64,000 nucleotides of DNA from Sipunculus nudus (taxonomy: Eukaryota; Annelida; Sipuncula; Golfingiida; Sipunculidae). This document shows positions 11,234-24,260 of this stretch, one piece after another; the stretch's first letter is position 1, and the number at the start of each line of letters is the position of its first letter. The position numbers were made by a program, and so were the translations under genes. Below the pieces are notes generated by a model. That model did no database searches. It was not told the origin of the DNA and worked only from the letters and a program-made list of their open reading frames with translations. The stretch covers positions 69,868,659-69,932,658 of the forward strand of contig CM049313.1 in the NCBI GenBank assembly GCA_026874595.1, given 5' to 3'.

Positions 11234-13478
11234 AGAGAGAGAGAGAGAGAGAGAGAGAGTTAATGAATTTGAAATATATAATACAAATCATGAAATTCAC
11301 ATTTTTAAATGAATTATGAAAGAGTCATGTTTATTATAAAAAAAATCACACACACAGTGACAATATAATTATACACAGTATATATATGTATGATACAGTT
11401 CTGTATATATAACACTCCACCAGACGGAAAGCCCCATGACTATTATTAATCTGTTTTATGTTGGCAATGTTATATATAGGTAAAGTTCTTGCCATACTGC
11501 CTCAGCTAGGCTTTACTTGTGCAAATAAAAATTTACAAGCAAGATTTTAAGAATGATTGTTCTGTTTTTGTTTGGGCTGATGTAAAACCGTTTATCTGGA
11601 TATCTAGGGGTACTTTTAGTATCCTCCAATTTAAGAATTGTGTAATATGAAAAAAATGTGTCCAGAAACCATACATCTCAGTTATAATACTCTGCATGAT
11701 AGCAGATTTAATTCCAAGAAAAGTACATTTACAATAAATTATCATTTAAAATTATACAAAATTCCCAATATGTTGTCTTTGGTAAGATTGATCAGTATGT
11801 GTATAGGTATATTTGGCCTAAATGCATGGGTACTTCAGCCAGTGTATCATCTGAAGGTTCAAGTGTAACATCTTTGAGTGCAATATGGCAAATCATACTA
11901 ACAAGGAAGGAGAGAGACTGCTGAAACAGATTTGGAGTTCTCTTTATGACTGACTGGGTAATTGATTTGATATTTTGTTATATACATACTACAAGTGTCT
12001 ATCTTTATATATCTACACACACACACACATATATATATATCATATTTACATATGTATAAACGTTATATATTAATATTTCATATACAAGTATTACATACTT
12101 AAATTTACATACTTATTACATTTTAAACACACCTCTTAAATTAATATGTATGCGTGTGTGCTGACTTGGCATGCAATTTTTTTTTGTTATATAAAAAATA
12201 GATAAAACATTGCTTATCACATTTTATACAACAAATACACATTTTTAAAACAATATAACATTTTATCATTACAGATACTTAAAAGAAAACTTTAAAAAAA
12301 ATCAAACAGAGTGAAAATATCCTCAACCCATATACAACACACACGTTTAATGTAAGGAAGTCATTACGAAGCCAATTTTTTTCATATTATTTGGGCACAG
12401 AATTAAAATATGCTGAAATGCATGGTATAATTTTTTACATTGTAAATTTTCTGATATTTCAAAAGATTTGAAATATTAAAATGAATTATTTTGATTATTG
12501 TCAACAATAAGGAGTAACGGTTTTTAACGTGGGTTTATTTTTTTTTTTAAGAATCCTTTTTATTGTTTCTCCAATGTTAATGCCTTTGCTGAGGCACCAT
12601 GCACCGAGCTTTACGTGACCCCGTCGGTCATATGTGTCTTGAAACTTGTAAAAAAAGTCCCAAAATAAAAAATAAAGTTTTTATCATTTACAAGCGTTCA
12701 AACACATTTAATAATAAATTAATTGATTTATCAGTTTGATATTATTAAACTTATACGATCAACAAGCAGTTATATGTTTGTTGTCATATAACATGTCCCT
12801 TGAAATCCTGATCCGGCGTCTGTGCAGACTGCGTGATGCCAGCTCCCAACGTGTCAAGGCCGAGTCGGGGAATAACAGTTGCAAAGTTCAAGACTAAGAG
12901 ATACAGGAGTCGTAAAGATGAATAGCAGCATCATTTCCTAGTTAGCAGCCTACGCATGTCACGGATATAGAGTGGCAACAAAGGTGACTAAATGTCAGGA
13001 AAAGTCCGGCCGCACCCTCATGTCAGTTGCCAAACCTGGGGAATCCCCTTCCCAGATCATGCCCGGCCGGGTCCAGTTCGGCCTCTTCTGTAAAGGAAAT
13101 CCTGTCCATTTGGCATGAACATGTGGCTTATACACTTGTTAAAATATGATTAAGCTCACACTATCACCCTTGATGTTACTACTCAACCCGACGACGCAAT
13201 ACTTTGGGATATTTTCCCCAGATCGTGTTAAACTCAACTGATGCCATAACAATACCGCCCGATGTGTTCTGGTTGTGACGTCACAATCGCCTTGGCCAGG
13301 ACGCTTCTGTTTGGCTTGGGGCCCCTGAGTGGGGTGGGTTACGGGTCTTTCGATTTAAATTTTAACGGTTGAGTGCGCAAAGCTTGATTTTATTATACCA
13401 TAATTTATACATATACATGTAAATGAATAAACCCTCAGTAGTATTTCATTTTATTTTTTTTCATGGAAGTAGGCCTTT
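10378..13478. other. 3.1-kb insertion inside the minisatellite
   Basis: The array sequence on the two sides matches contiguous array sequence seen near 8940-8990, so this block interrupted a continuous array. It holds a poly-C run (about 11095-11115), (TA)n (about 11183-11232), (GA)n (about 11234-11260), AT-rich sequence, and a GC-richer stretch at 12800-13370. Overlapping opposite-strand ORFs at 10411-10749 have no recognised domain. No terminal inverted repeats were seen. No gene is supported. Confidence 0.6.
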
Positions 13479-14277
13479 AAAGGTGACAAGAACAGTCACC
13501 TACGACATATATAAATCAAGCGGAAGACATTAATGGTTACAAGAACAGTCACCTACGGTACGTCAAAATCATGGGAAAGACATTTAAGGTGACAAGAACA
13601 GTCACGGTATGTCTAAATCATGTCGAAGACATTAAAGCTGACAAGAGCAGTCACCTACGGTATGTCTAGATCTTGGGGAAGACATTAAAGGTGACAAGAA
13701 CAGTCACCTACGGTATGTCTAAATCATAGGGAAAACATTAAAGGTGACAAGATCAGTAACATACGATATAAATAAATCATGCGAAAACAATTAAAGGTGA
13801 AAAGAACAGTAACCCACGGTATGCCTAATCATGGGGAAGACATTAAAGGTGACAAGAACAGTCACCTACGGTATGTCTAAATCATAGGGAAAACATTAAA
13901 GTTGACAAGAACAGTAACCTACGATATAAATCATGGGGAAGACATTAAAGGTGAAAAGAACAGTAAACCACGGTATGTCTTAATGATGGGGAAGACATAA
14001 AAAGTGACAAGAACAGTCACCTACGGTATGTCTAAATCATAGGGAAAACTTAAAAGGTGACAGGAACAGTAACCTACGATATATATAAATCATGGGGAAG
14101 ACATTAAAGGTGACAAGAAAAGTCACCTACGGTATGTCTAAATCATGGGGAAGACATTAAAGGTGACAAGAACAGTCACCTGTGGTATGTCTAAATCATG
14201 GGGAAGACATTAAAGGTAACATGAACAGTCTCACGTTACGTCTTAATTATGGGGAAGACATAAAAAGTGACAAGAAC
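13479..14277. repeat. 53-bp minisatellite, array 1 continued
   Basis: About 15 monomers in the same order as those following about 8968. The array runs directly into copy 2 of the cassette at ...AAGAACAGACATATACATG. Confidence 0.95.
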
Positions 14278-16203
14278 AGACATATACATGTACTACCTGA
14301 ATAGGCCGACATTTCGATATTTCCCTTTCACGAATATCACGAATTTAAAACCCTCGCAAACAAAAAGACAACTACCGTAATTTTGCCAGTAAAAGATTTT
14401 TGATTCAAATATATCCAGGTTTATACAGGAATGGAGTTTTCGGGTCCAGGTTGACCCTGATCCATCAGTTATTTCGTTTGGACGTCCTTTACTTCATCAT
14501 CTTTCTTTTCGGTTTCCTTGGAGCCCGTTCATTTCTCGTGCCTCCAAGCCAACAGACAGACAAACAGCAAAGGGACCGCACCAACACCGAGCAGTCCGAG
14601 TGCCAGGTCATGAATATTCTGCCTGACGTCACGGCGACTGTACAGTTGACAGGCTCCTGGTTGGCTGAGGTTACTTCTGGCCGATGCCAGCAGGCTTTCT
14701 CGATCACCGTACCAAAGAAAATGGGAAAAGGGAATACTGTAAACCAGAAACAAATGTTGTTGTCATATTTTTTAAGCGTTTTGTGATTGTGCTATGGCAT
14801 GGTGTCAAAATAAGAAGTTTTCTAAACAAAGGAAGGATTATGTTAGAATTCCTTTCTTATTAAATTTGCAAATTCAAGACAATCGTTAATAACAGAATAT
14901 AGATGTGAATATGACTACAATCACAATTATTCCACTCATCAATTACACAGGTGACAAGGAAATATAGTCCTAGTCCAAGTGAACGGTCACGTCCCTCTGT
15001 TCCTCTGAAGTGAAAAAAGAGATACAGGTATGGACGGTATGTGGACACGCACTACAGGTCTGGTGTAGGGTAAGAGAAAACAATTTATCAAAGCACGTTT
15101 GTAGTTTCGTGGAAATGACGCGTAAAAAGTGACCACCTTGCCAAGTCCGTTGCCATGAACTGTTATGCTGATTGCGTGATTATTGGCTAGTCAAAAATGA
15201 AAATCCGACTAGTACAAACTGGTCTCTCTACAGTAACTTTAATTTCAAATCAAACATTCAAAAGGTAAAATTTGGCCAAATTATTTATTTCTGTTACATT
15301 CGTTTGCTGTTGTCCCACATATGGCGTATTTTCAGTTTGACATTTCTGTACGTTTAAGTCCATCCACCAGATGGCTAACCGTTGGGCAAGCATCTTGAAT
15401 GTATAGCTAGCAAACGAGGAGTACACGCAGTTGTTCGCAAAAGCATAAAAGCCCACTAGTTGCCATCACATTACTTATGTTGCAGAGTTCTCATTCATTA
15501 ACCCATGAGCAGAAGTAGCTACTTGTTCAGATTCAGGCTTATAATTAATCTTGAACGACTTACCTTGACACAATATATTTGTAAATCCTGACATAAATAC
15601 TGTGTTCGATGTTCGTACAGTGAGAATGTAATCAATATAACATATACCAATCAGTAAACAATGAAGGGTCTGACTCTCCAGAGTCGGCGAGTTTTTTTAA
15701 AGTTGGTTTCAGGTCCCTCGCTTAAGATTAGGTGCCAGTAATTAATGTAAAAGTAATTCATAGTCATATTCTGATGCATCCGACCCTGTTTATTGATTAA
15801 TTTCCTTCATATTCACTAGTGGTAGGAATTGGTTTAATATCATAATCGACGATTGAAAAACTAGACGACCATAGGTCAAACGCTTGCCGAAAATTGAAAT
15901 GAGAGACAGACGGACAGATAGAAGATACCGTCGGTTTTCCATCAATGGAATGATTCTCAGGGCCATTGCTGAGAAGTTGTGCCCCGTAGAATGACATATC
16001 AGACAAAAGAACAAGCAGACAAAGCTGACAACAAAGGACGAACAGACAGACATACTGACAATGTGAGACAAGACTGACACCAGATGACTTTACCTCGTTA
16101 TGGGGAAGGATCAGAGGAAGAAATTAAGTTATAATTTATGTAATTGCGGTTCGTAGTTTTGGAAATATGGCAAAAGAATATTTAATTGGGGATGTTCGAC
16201 TGC

Positions 16204-17061
16204 AGCGACCTCTAGCGGACATATCCTGAATGAGACAAATGCGTTTCGTGATATTAGTGTATGACATAAGATGCACTAGTTCCAAAAGGATTCTTTCAAA
16301 ACTGTGGCCTATTGAATGCCAAATGGGAGATGCAAGAACCAGCAAGCAGGTGAATTTGAGGACAGACTTACTGACAAAGTGACACAAGAATGAGACCAGT
16401 TGACTTACTCAGGTTATTTAGAAGAACTAGAGGAAGAAAATAAACCATAGTTTCTGTAATTGAGGTTTATAGTTATGGGGATATGGCTAAAAATGATATG
16501 AAGGTGAGGGTCGAGTGCAGCGCCCCCTAGAGGCCATATCCGGAAAATGAAAAATGTTTTTTCAGATATTAGTGTAAAACATAATATGTACTAGTTCCAA
16601 AAGGATTCTTTCAAAACTGTGGCCTGTAGAATGCTATATGTTAGACGCAAGAACCAGCAAGCAGGTGAATTTGAGGACAACTGACAAACAGACAGACATA
16701 CTGACAAGGTGACACAAGAATGAGACCAGATGACCTACTCAGGTTATGGAAAAGACCAAGAGGAAGAAAATATGCCATAGTTTCTGTAATTGAGTTTTAT
16801 ATTTATGGAGATATGACCAAAGACTGATAAGTTGGGGGGGGGTCGAGTGCAGCGCCCCCTAGTGGCCATATCCGGAAAAAAATGACTGACAGACACACTG
16901 ACAAAGTGACACAAGATTGTGATAAGATGACTAAACCAGATTATGGAGAAGACTCAGAGGCAGAAAATAAGCTATAGTTTATGTGAATGAGGCTTATAAT
17001 TTTGGAGATATTGCCAAAACATGATATGTTGAGGAGGTGTGCATCCAGCGCCCCCTAGCGG
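16204..17061 (-). promoter_or_regulatory. Cluster of four CTCF-like motifs, copy 2
   Basis: Motif blocks lie at 16204-16217, 16519-16532, 16852-16865 and 17048-17061, in the same orientation as in copy 1. The third reads CCACTAGGGGGCGC on the minus strand. Confidence 0.35.
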
Positions 17062-18142
17062 CCATATTAAAAAAAAATCGAGATACTTGTGTAGGACTTA
17101 AGATATGTCAGTTTCAAAAAGATTCCTGCAACAGTGTGGCCTCCAGGGCAAGATGAATGAAATCTCGAAATATCTCGTTTGACGAGATATTAAACGAGAC
17201 CTCTGTAGCTTTAAAACTGACAAAGTTAGAAAATAAGACCATTTTCCCCCGAAAATGCGTTACCATGGCTACCGCTAATCGAGTCAGCTACACACCAGAA
17301 TACAAGCCTTGAAATGACGATTAAAATGAGCTACAGCTGAAGTAGATACAACTAATAGTAACACAGATATGAAGAAAAAACCGTTTTGTATACTTTTGAT
17401 GACCTTGACCTTGGACGTATATTGACCAAAAACAATAGGCTCCTGTCATTTCAAGTTTTCAATTAACTGTGTAAGTTTGAAAGCGATTGAATTGCGACCT
17501 TTAGAGAGGGAATAGACAGACATACAAACAGACATCCGCGACTGACCAACCAGCTAACCGAAATCAGAGATTTCCGGGAAGCAATTAAAACGATCGTTGA
17601 TCGATTATTAATCGATTATTTTATGTACTTTTTATATTACTTTGAAATCTGTATTTTAGTACCTTAAATATTGAGCCTAGTTAATAGTGTGACAAGTACT
17701 TCGGGATTAATCATGAAACCATCACTCAACCAGCATCCAACGACTTGCCGTCTGACGATCGTTGGCTGCGCAGGGTTCCATTTTGATACTGTTCGTTACT
17801 TTGTGTATTTTTGTGTACTTTTTTGTAATCTTACAGGATTATATTGCATGCATATTGCATGATAATTTTAAATCAATTATGCATAAGTGAAATCAATTTT
17901 GAAAGAAAGGGACCAATCATCAATTTAATCGATTAATCGGCACAACGCTAATATTCACTCGGTTTGACCGAACCTTTCCACCCTGACAGCAGCATGCCTA
18001 TACTTACACCGTATAAGCACGTAGGGAACAAAATCAGCTGATAGATTCGACCTTCGACTTTCAGGTGGAGCATATAAGACAAATTAATTCAGTTACAGCC
18101 TTTTCAAATGTTGTGCGGCGCTTGGGGTCAATCACGGCATAC

Positions 18143-18208
18143 CTGGCTACACCTCGTGTAACCATGTATGGCGATTCCCGCGCCTTGCCCCAGTTCTTGT
18201 TCAACATT
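18143..18208 (-). CDS. Candidate 66-nt extra exon, copy 2
   Basis: Same sequence, splice sites and phase as 5934-5999. Keeping the frame and both sites is expected for such a recent duplicate, so it is not independent evidence of coding. Confidence 0.25.
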
Positions 18209-18689
18209 CTGTAGATCTATAACAAATATATAATTACGAAACGAAGCAGAATGTTTTTAAAGTGACTTGATGATTATGTTTAGATAAACAGATCAGGTCG
18301 TCAGGATGACATTTACACAATCAGCTATACAAACGACGTTTCCCACAGCATACGGCGCGCATACTCGTGAATCAATGGCCAAATCATTTTTAGTGTAATG
18401 GTATTTAAATCCTTGGTTAAAATGCATAAATTTGCCATTAAACACTTTATTCAGACACTCGGACGTTACTTATATTACTAACAATATACTGACTGCATGA
18501 ATGTTCCCATAGCCGCCACTGCGCAGCCGTTCCATATAAATGGAAAAAGGAACAAAAGAGCGACGTACGTCACGAACTTGTCACATCCAGCGTCACAGAG
18601 TCCACGGACTGCCTCACCATCAGGGACGCAAGAGCAGTTACGGTATGTCTTAATGATAAGGTATATATATATATATATATATATATAAA

Positions 18690-21600
18690 GGTGACATGAA
18701 CAATCAAGGTATGTAAAATTCATGGTGAAGATATTAAAGGTTACAAGAACAGTCACGTACGGTACGTCTAAATCATGAGGAAAACATTAAAGGTGAAAAG
18801 AACAGTCACCAACGGTATGTCTAAATCATGCGGAAGACATTAACAGGTGACAAGAACAGTAACCTACGACATATATAAATCATGCGGAAGACATTAATGG
18901 TTACAAGAACAGTCACCTACGGTACGTCAAAATCATGGGAAAGACATTTAAGGTGACAAGAACAGTCACGGTATGTCTAAATCATGTCAAAGACATTAAA
19001 GCTGACAAGAGCAGTCACCTACGGTATCTCTAGATCTTGGGGAAGACATTAAAGGTGACAAGAACAGTCACCTACGGTATGTCTAAATCATAGGGAAAAC
19101 ATTAAAGGTGACAAGATCAGTAACATACGATATAAATAAATCATGCGGAAGCAATTAAAGGTGAAAAGAACAGTAACCCACGGTATGCCTAATCATGGGG
19201 AAGACATTAAAGGTGACAAGAACAGTCACCTACGGTATGTCTAAATCATAGGGAAAACATTAAAGTTGACAAGAACAGTAACCTACGATATATATAAATC
19301 ATGGGGAAGACATTAAAGGTGAAAAGAACAGTAAACCACGGTATGTCTTAATGATGGGGAAGACATAAAAAGTGACAAGAACAGTCACCTACGGTATGTC
19401 TAAATCATAGGGAAAACTTAAAAGGTGACAGGAACAGTAACCTACGATATATATAAATCATGAGGAAGACATTAAAGGTGACAAGAAAAGTCACCTACGG
19501 TATGTCTAAATCATGGGGAAGACATTAAAGGTGACAAGAACAGTCACCTGTGGTATGTCTAAATCATGGGGAAGACATTAAAGGTAACATGAACAGTCTC
19601 ACGTTACGTCTTAATTATGGGGAAGACATAAAAAGTGACAAGAACAGTCACCTACGGTTTGTCTAAATCATGGGGAAAACATTAAAGGTGACAAGAACAG
19701 TCACCTACGATATGTTTAAATCATGGGGAAGGCTTTAAAGGTTAAAAGAACAATCACCTACGGTATGTCTAGATCTTGGGGAAGACATTAAAGGTGACAA
19801 GAACAGTTATCTACAGTATGTCTAAATCATGGGGAAGACATTAAAGGTGACAAGAACAGGCACCTACGGTATGTGTAAATCATAGGGAAAACATTAAAGG
19901 TGACAAGATCAGTAACCTACTATAAAAAATAAATCATGCGGAAGCCATTAAAGGTGAAAAGAACAGTAACCCACGGTATGTCTAAATCATGGGGAAGACA
20001 TTAAAGGTGACAAGAACAGTCACCTACGACATATATAAATCATGCGGAAGACATTAATGGTTACAAGAACAGTCACCTACGGTACGTCAAAATCATGGGA
20101 AAGACATTTAAGGTGACAAGAACAGTCACGGTATGTCTAAATCATGTCGAAGACATTAAAGCTGACAAGAGCAGTCACCTACGGTATGTCTAGATCTAGG
20201 GGAAGACATTAAAGGTGACAAGAACAGTCACCTACGGTATGTCTAAATCATAGGGAAAACATTAAAGGTGACAAGATCAGTAACATACGATATAAATAAA
20301 TCATGCGGAAGCAATTAAAGGTGAAAAGAACAGTAACCCACGGTATGCCTAATCATGGGGAAGACATTAAAGGTGACAAGAACAGTCACCTACGGTATGT
20401 CTAAATCATAGGGAAAACATTAAAGTTGACAAGAACAGTAACCTACGATATATATAAATCATGGGGAAGACATTAAAGGTGAAAAGAACAGTAAACCACG
20501 GTATGTCTTAATGATGGGGAAGACATAAAAAGTGACAAGAACAGTCACCTACGGTATGTCTAAATCATAGTGAAAACTTAAAAGGTGACAGGAACAGTAA
20601 CCTACGATATATATAAATCATGGGGAAGACATTAAAGGTGACAAGAAAAGTCACCTACGGTATGTCTAAATCATGGGGAAGACATTAAAGGTGACAAGAA
20701 CAGTCACCTGTGGTATGTCTAAATCATGGGGAAGACATTGAAGGTAACATGAACAGTCTCACGTTACGTCTTAATTATGGGGAAGACATAAAAACTGACA
20801 AGAACAGTCACCTACGATTTGTCTAAATCATGGGGAAAACATTAAAGGTGACAAGAACAGTCACCTACGAAATGTTTAAATCATGGGGAAGGCTTTAAAG
20901 GTTAAAAGAACAATCACCTACGGTATGTCTAGATCTTGGGGAAGACATTAAAGGTGACAAGAACAGTTATCTACAGTATGTCTAAATCATGGGGAAGACA
21001 TTAAAGGTGACAAGAACAGGCACCTACGGTATGTCTAAATCATGGGGAAGACATTGAAGGTAACATGAACAGTCTCACGTTACGTCTTAATTATGGGGAA
21101 GACATAAAAACTGACAAGAACAGTCACCTACGATTTGTCTAAATCATGGGGAAAACATTAAAGGTGACAAGAACAGTCACCTACGAAATGTTTAAATCAT
21201 GGGGAAGGCTTTAAAGGTTAAAAGAACAATCACCTACGGTATGTCTAGATCTTGGGGAAGACATTAAAGGTGACAAGAACAGTTATCTACAGTATGTCTA
21301 AATCATGGGGAAGACATTAAAGGTGACAAGAACAGGCACCTACGGTATGTCTAAATCATAGGGAAAACATTAAAGGTGACAAGATCAGTTACCTACTATA
21401 AAAAATAAATCATGCGGAAGCCATTAAAGGTGAAAAGAACAGTAACCCACGGTATGTCTTAATCATGGGGAAAACATTAAAGGTGACAAGAACAGTCACC
21501 TACGGTATGTCAAAAGCATGGGGAAGACATTAAAGGTGACAAGAACAGTCACCTGTGGTATGTCTTAATCATGGGGAAGACATTAAAGGTGACAAGAACA

Positions 21601-23670
21601 GTCTCACGTTATGTCTTAATTATGGGGAAGACATAAAAAGTGACAAGAACAGACATTAAAGGCGAAAAGAACAGTAACCCCAGGTATGTCTTAATCATGG
21701 GGAAGACATAAAAAGTGACAAGAACAGTCACCTACGGTATGTCTAAATCATAGGGAAAACTCTAAAGGTGACAGGAACAGTAACCTACGATATATATAAA
21801 TCATGGGGAAGACATTAAATGTGACAAGAACAATCACCTTCCGTATGTCCAAATCATGGGGAGGACGAAAAAGGTGACAAGAAGAGTCACCTACGGTATT
21901 TCTATATCATTGGGAAGACATTAAAGGTGACAAGAACAGTCACCTACGGTATGTCTTAATCATGGGGAAGACATTAAAGGTGACAAGAACAGTCACTTAC
22001 GGTATGTCTCAATCATGGGAAAGACATGAAAGGTGACAAAAACAGTCACCTACGGTATGTCTAGGCCATGGGAAAGATATTAAGGGTGACAAGAGCAGTC
22101 ACCTACGGTATGTCCAGATTATGGGAAAGACATTAAAGGTTACAAAAACAGTCACCTACCGTATGTCTAAAAAATGGGGAAGACATTAAAGGTGACAAAA
22201 ACAGTCACCTACGGTATGTCTTGGCCATGGGAAAGATATTAAGGGTGACAAGAGCAGTCACCTACGGTATGTCTAAATTATGGGAAAGACATTAAAGGTT
22301 ACAAAAACAGTCACCTACCGTATGTCTTAAAAAATGGGGAAGACACTAAACGTGACAAGAACAGTCACCCACGGTATGTCTAAATCATGGGAAAGACATT
22401 AAAGGTTACAAAAACAGTCACCTACCGTATGTCTAAAAAATGGGGAAGACATTAAAGGTGACAAAAACAGTCACCTACCGTATGTCTAGGCCATGGGAAA
22501 GATATTAAGGGTGACAAGAGCAGTCACCTACGGTATGTCTAAATTATGGGAAAGACATTAAAGGTTACAAAAACAGTCACCTACAGTATGTCTAAAAAAT
22601 GGGGAAGACACTAAACGTGACAAGAACAGTCACCCACGGTATGTCTAAATCATGGGGAAGACATTAAAGGTGACAAGAACAGTCACCTACGGTATGTCTA
22701 AATTATGGGAAGGACATTAAAGGTTACAAGAACAGTCACCTACGGTATGGCAAGATCACGTGGAAGACATTAAAGGTGACAAAAACAGTCACATACGTTA
22801 TGTCTAGATCATGGGGAACATTAAAGGTGACAAGAACAGTAACCTACGGTATGTCTAAATCACGGGGAAGACATTTAAGGTGACAAGAAAAGTCACCCAC
22901 GGTATGTCTAAATCATGGGGAAGACATTAAAGGTGACAAGAACAGTCACCTACAGTATTTCTAAATTATGGGAAGGACATTAAAGGTTACAAGAACAGTC
23001 ACCTATGGTATGTCTAAATCACGGGGAAGACATTAAAGGTGACTAAAACAGTCACTTACGGTATGTCTAGATCATGGGGAAGACATTAAAGGTGACAAGA
23101 ACAGTAACCTACGGTATGTCTAATTTATGGGGAAGGTATTAAAGGTTACAAGAACAATCACCTACGGTATGTCTAAATCATGGGGAAGACATGAAAGGTG
23201 ACGAGAATAGCCACCTACGGTATGTCTAAATTATGAGAAGGACATTAAAGGTGAAAAGAACAGTCACCTACGGTACGTCAAGATCATGGGAAAGACATTA
23301 GAGGTGACAAGAACAGTCACAGTATGTCTAAATCATGTCGAAGATATTAAAGCTGACAAGAACAGTCACCTGCGGTATGTCTAAATCATAGGGAAAACAT
23401 TAAAGGTGACAAGAACAGTAACCTACGATATATATAAATCATGCAGAAGACATTAAAGGTGAAAGAACAGTAACCCACGGTATGTCTTAATCATGGGGAA
23501 GACATAAAAAGTGACAAGAACAGTCACCTACGGTATGTCTAAATCATGGGGAAAACATTAAAGGTGACAAGAACAGTAACCTACGATATATATAAAGCAT
23601 GCGGAAGACATTAAAGGTGAAAAGAACAGTCACCCACGGTATGTCTAAATCATGGGGAAGACATTAAAGC
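18690..23670. repeat. 53-bp minisatellite, array 2
   Basis: Roughly 90 monomers. The first dozen follow the same variant order as array 1, so the array was part of the duplicated unit. A local duplication of about 314 bp is visible (about 20737-21050 against 21051-21364). From about 22000 the monomers form another block type (GGCCATGGGAAAGATATTAAGG, and AAAAAATGGGG forms). Confidence 0.97.
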
Positions 23671-23740
23671 GAGCGATAAATCATGCTTTCAAATAGAACA
23701 TTCTGCACTCATATATACACCTCTCCGGGGGGGGGGGGGG

Positions 23741-23900
23741 TCCTCTCAGAACCTCTTTGGAGGTTCTAGATGGAACCTTAAAGGTTCCATAAAAGAACCC
23801 TCGGGATATTCCAAAAAGAACCCCGTCTTTAAGGATCCAGCTTTGGAACCTTAAAAGGTTCCCCACTCAGTCCACTCTGAAGAACTTTTTTTGGGTTCTA
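23741..23900. repeat. Palindromic GGTTCC repeat, MITE-like
   Basis: It contains AGAACCTCTTTGGAGGTTCT (23748-23767), GGAACCTTAAAGGTTCC (23772-23788) and GGAACCTTAAAAGGTTCC (23845-23862), each self-complementary or nearly so, next to a G-run. It looks like a snapback repeat; the family was not identified. Confidence 0.55.
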
Positions 23901-24260
23901 GTTTGAATCCTTTTCTTAGTGTGTACCCCTAACAGATAACGGTTTAATTGGTATAGCAAAAACTGTAGAGTGGGTAGAGTGGTGGTCACCCTTTTTTTTA
24001 AACTACACTTGTAATAACAAAAGTTTTGTTTGCAATCATGTTGACTCAGCCTTGACTGTTCCTTCCTCTTCCTTTCTTTCTCAGTTTCCTTCTGTGCCTT
24101 TTCTTCCGCACCCTCAAGAAGTCGTTTCTTGTAAGGACTAGATGTTAGATGCTCTGACTTGGGGGGGGGGCGGACTTGTGGCACATGGGTATAAGAAAGT
24201 ATTGACAAGTGCTGACACATCTGACGGCGGATCGTCACAGTCCTGCCTTTCCTTTTTTTT
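23900..24260. other. No gene seen
   Basis: Sequence between the palindromic repeat and the LINE tail, with a G-run near 24160. Open frames show no domain. Confidence 0.5.

Larger units (their letters stand above)
14529..18648 (-). pseudogene. SLCO/OATP-like 3' exons, copy 2, damaged
   Basis: The exons are 18648-18494, 15004-14940 and 14736-14529. Exon A is open and differs little from copy 1. Exon B ends ATTG|ATGAGT, so the GT donor present in copy 1 is AT here. In the terminal exon GCCTGCCTGCTGG has become GCCTGCTGG, a 4-bp loss that shifts frame; the plus-strand SLCO gene has TGCCTGCTGG, so copy 1 is the ancestral state. The AATAAA at the 3' end is AATCAA. Together these suggest decay after duplication, though it could still be spliced in as part of a longer transcript. 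Upstream exons are not visible. Confidence 0.75.
14278..18690. repeat. Segmental duplication, copy 2 (4.4 kb)
   Basis: Near-identical to 2056-6475. Differences include a shorter G-run (about 16834), a small deletion near 16362, a shorter TA run, and three changes that damage the SLCO-like exons. Confidence 0.95.

Noticed and set aside
6489-23670. Direct-repeat arrays resembling CRISPR
   Set aside because: Monomers are contiguous with no unique spacers, and the context is eukaryotic.
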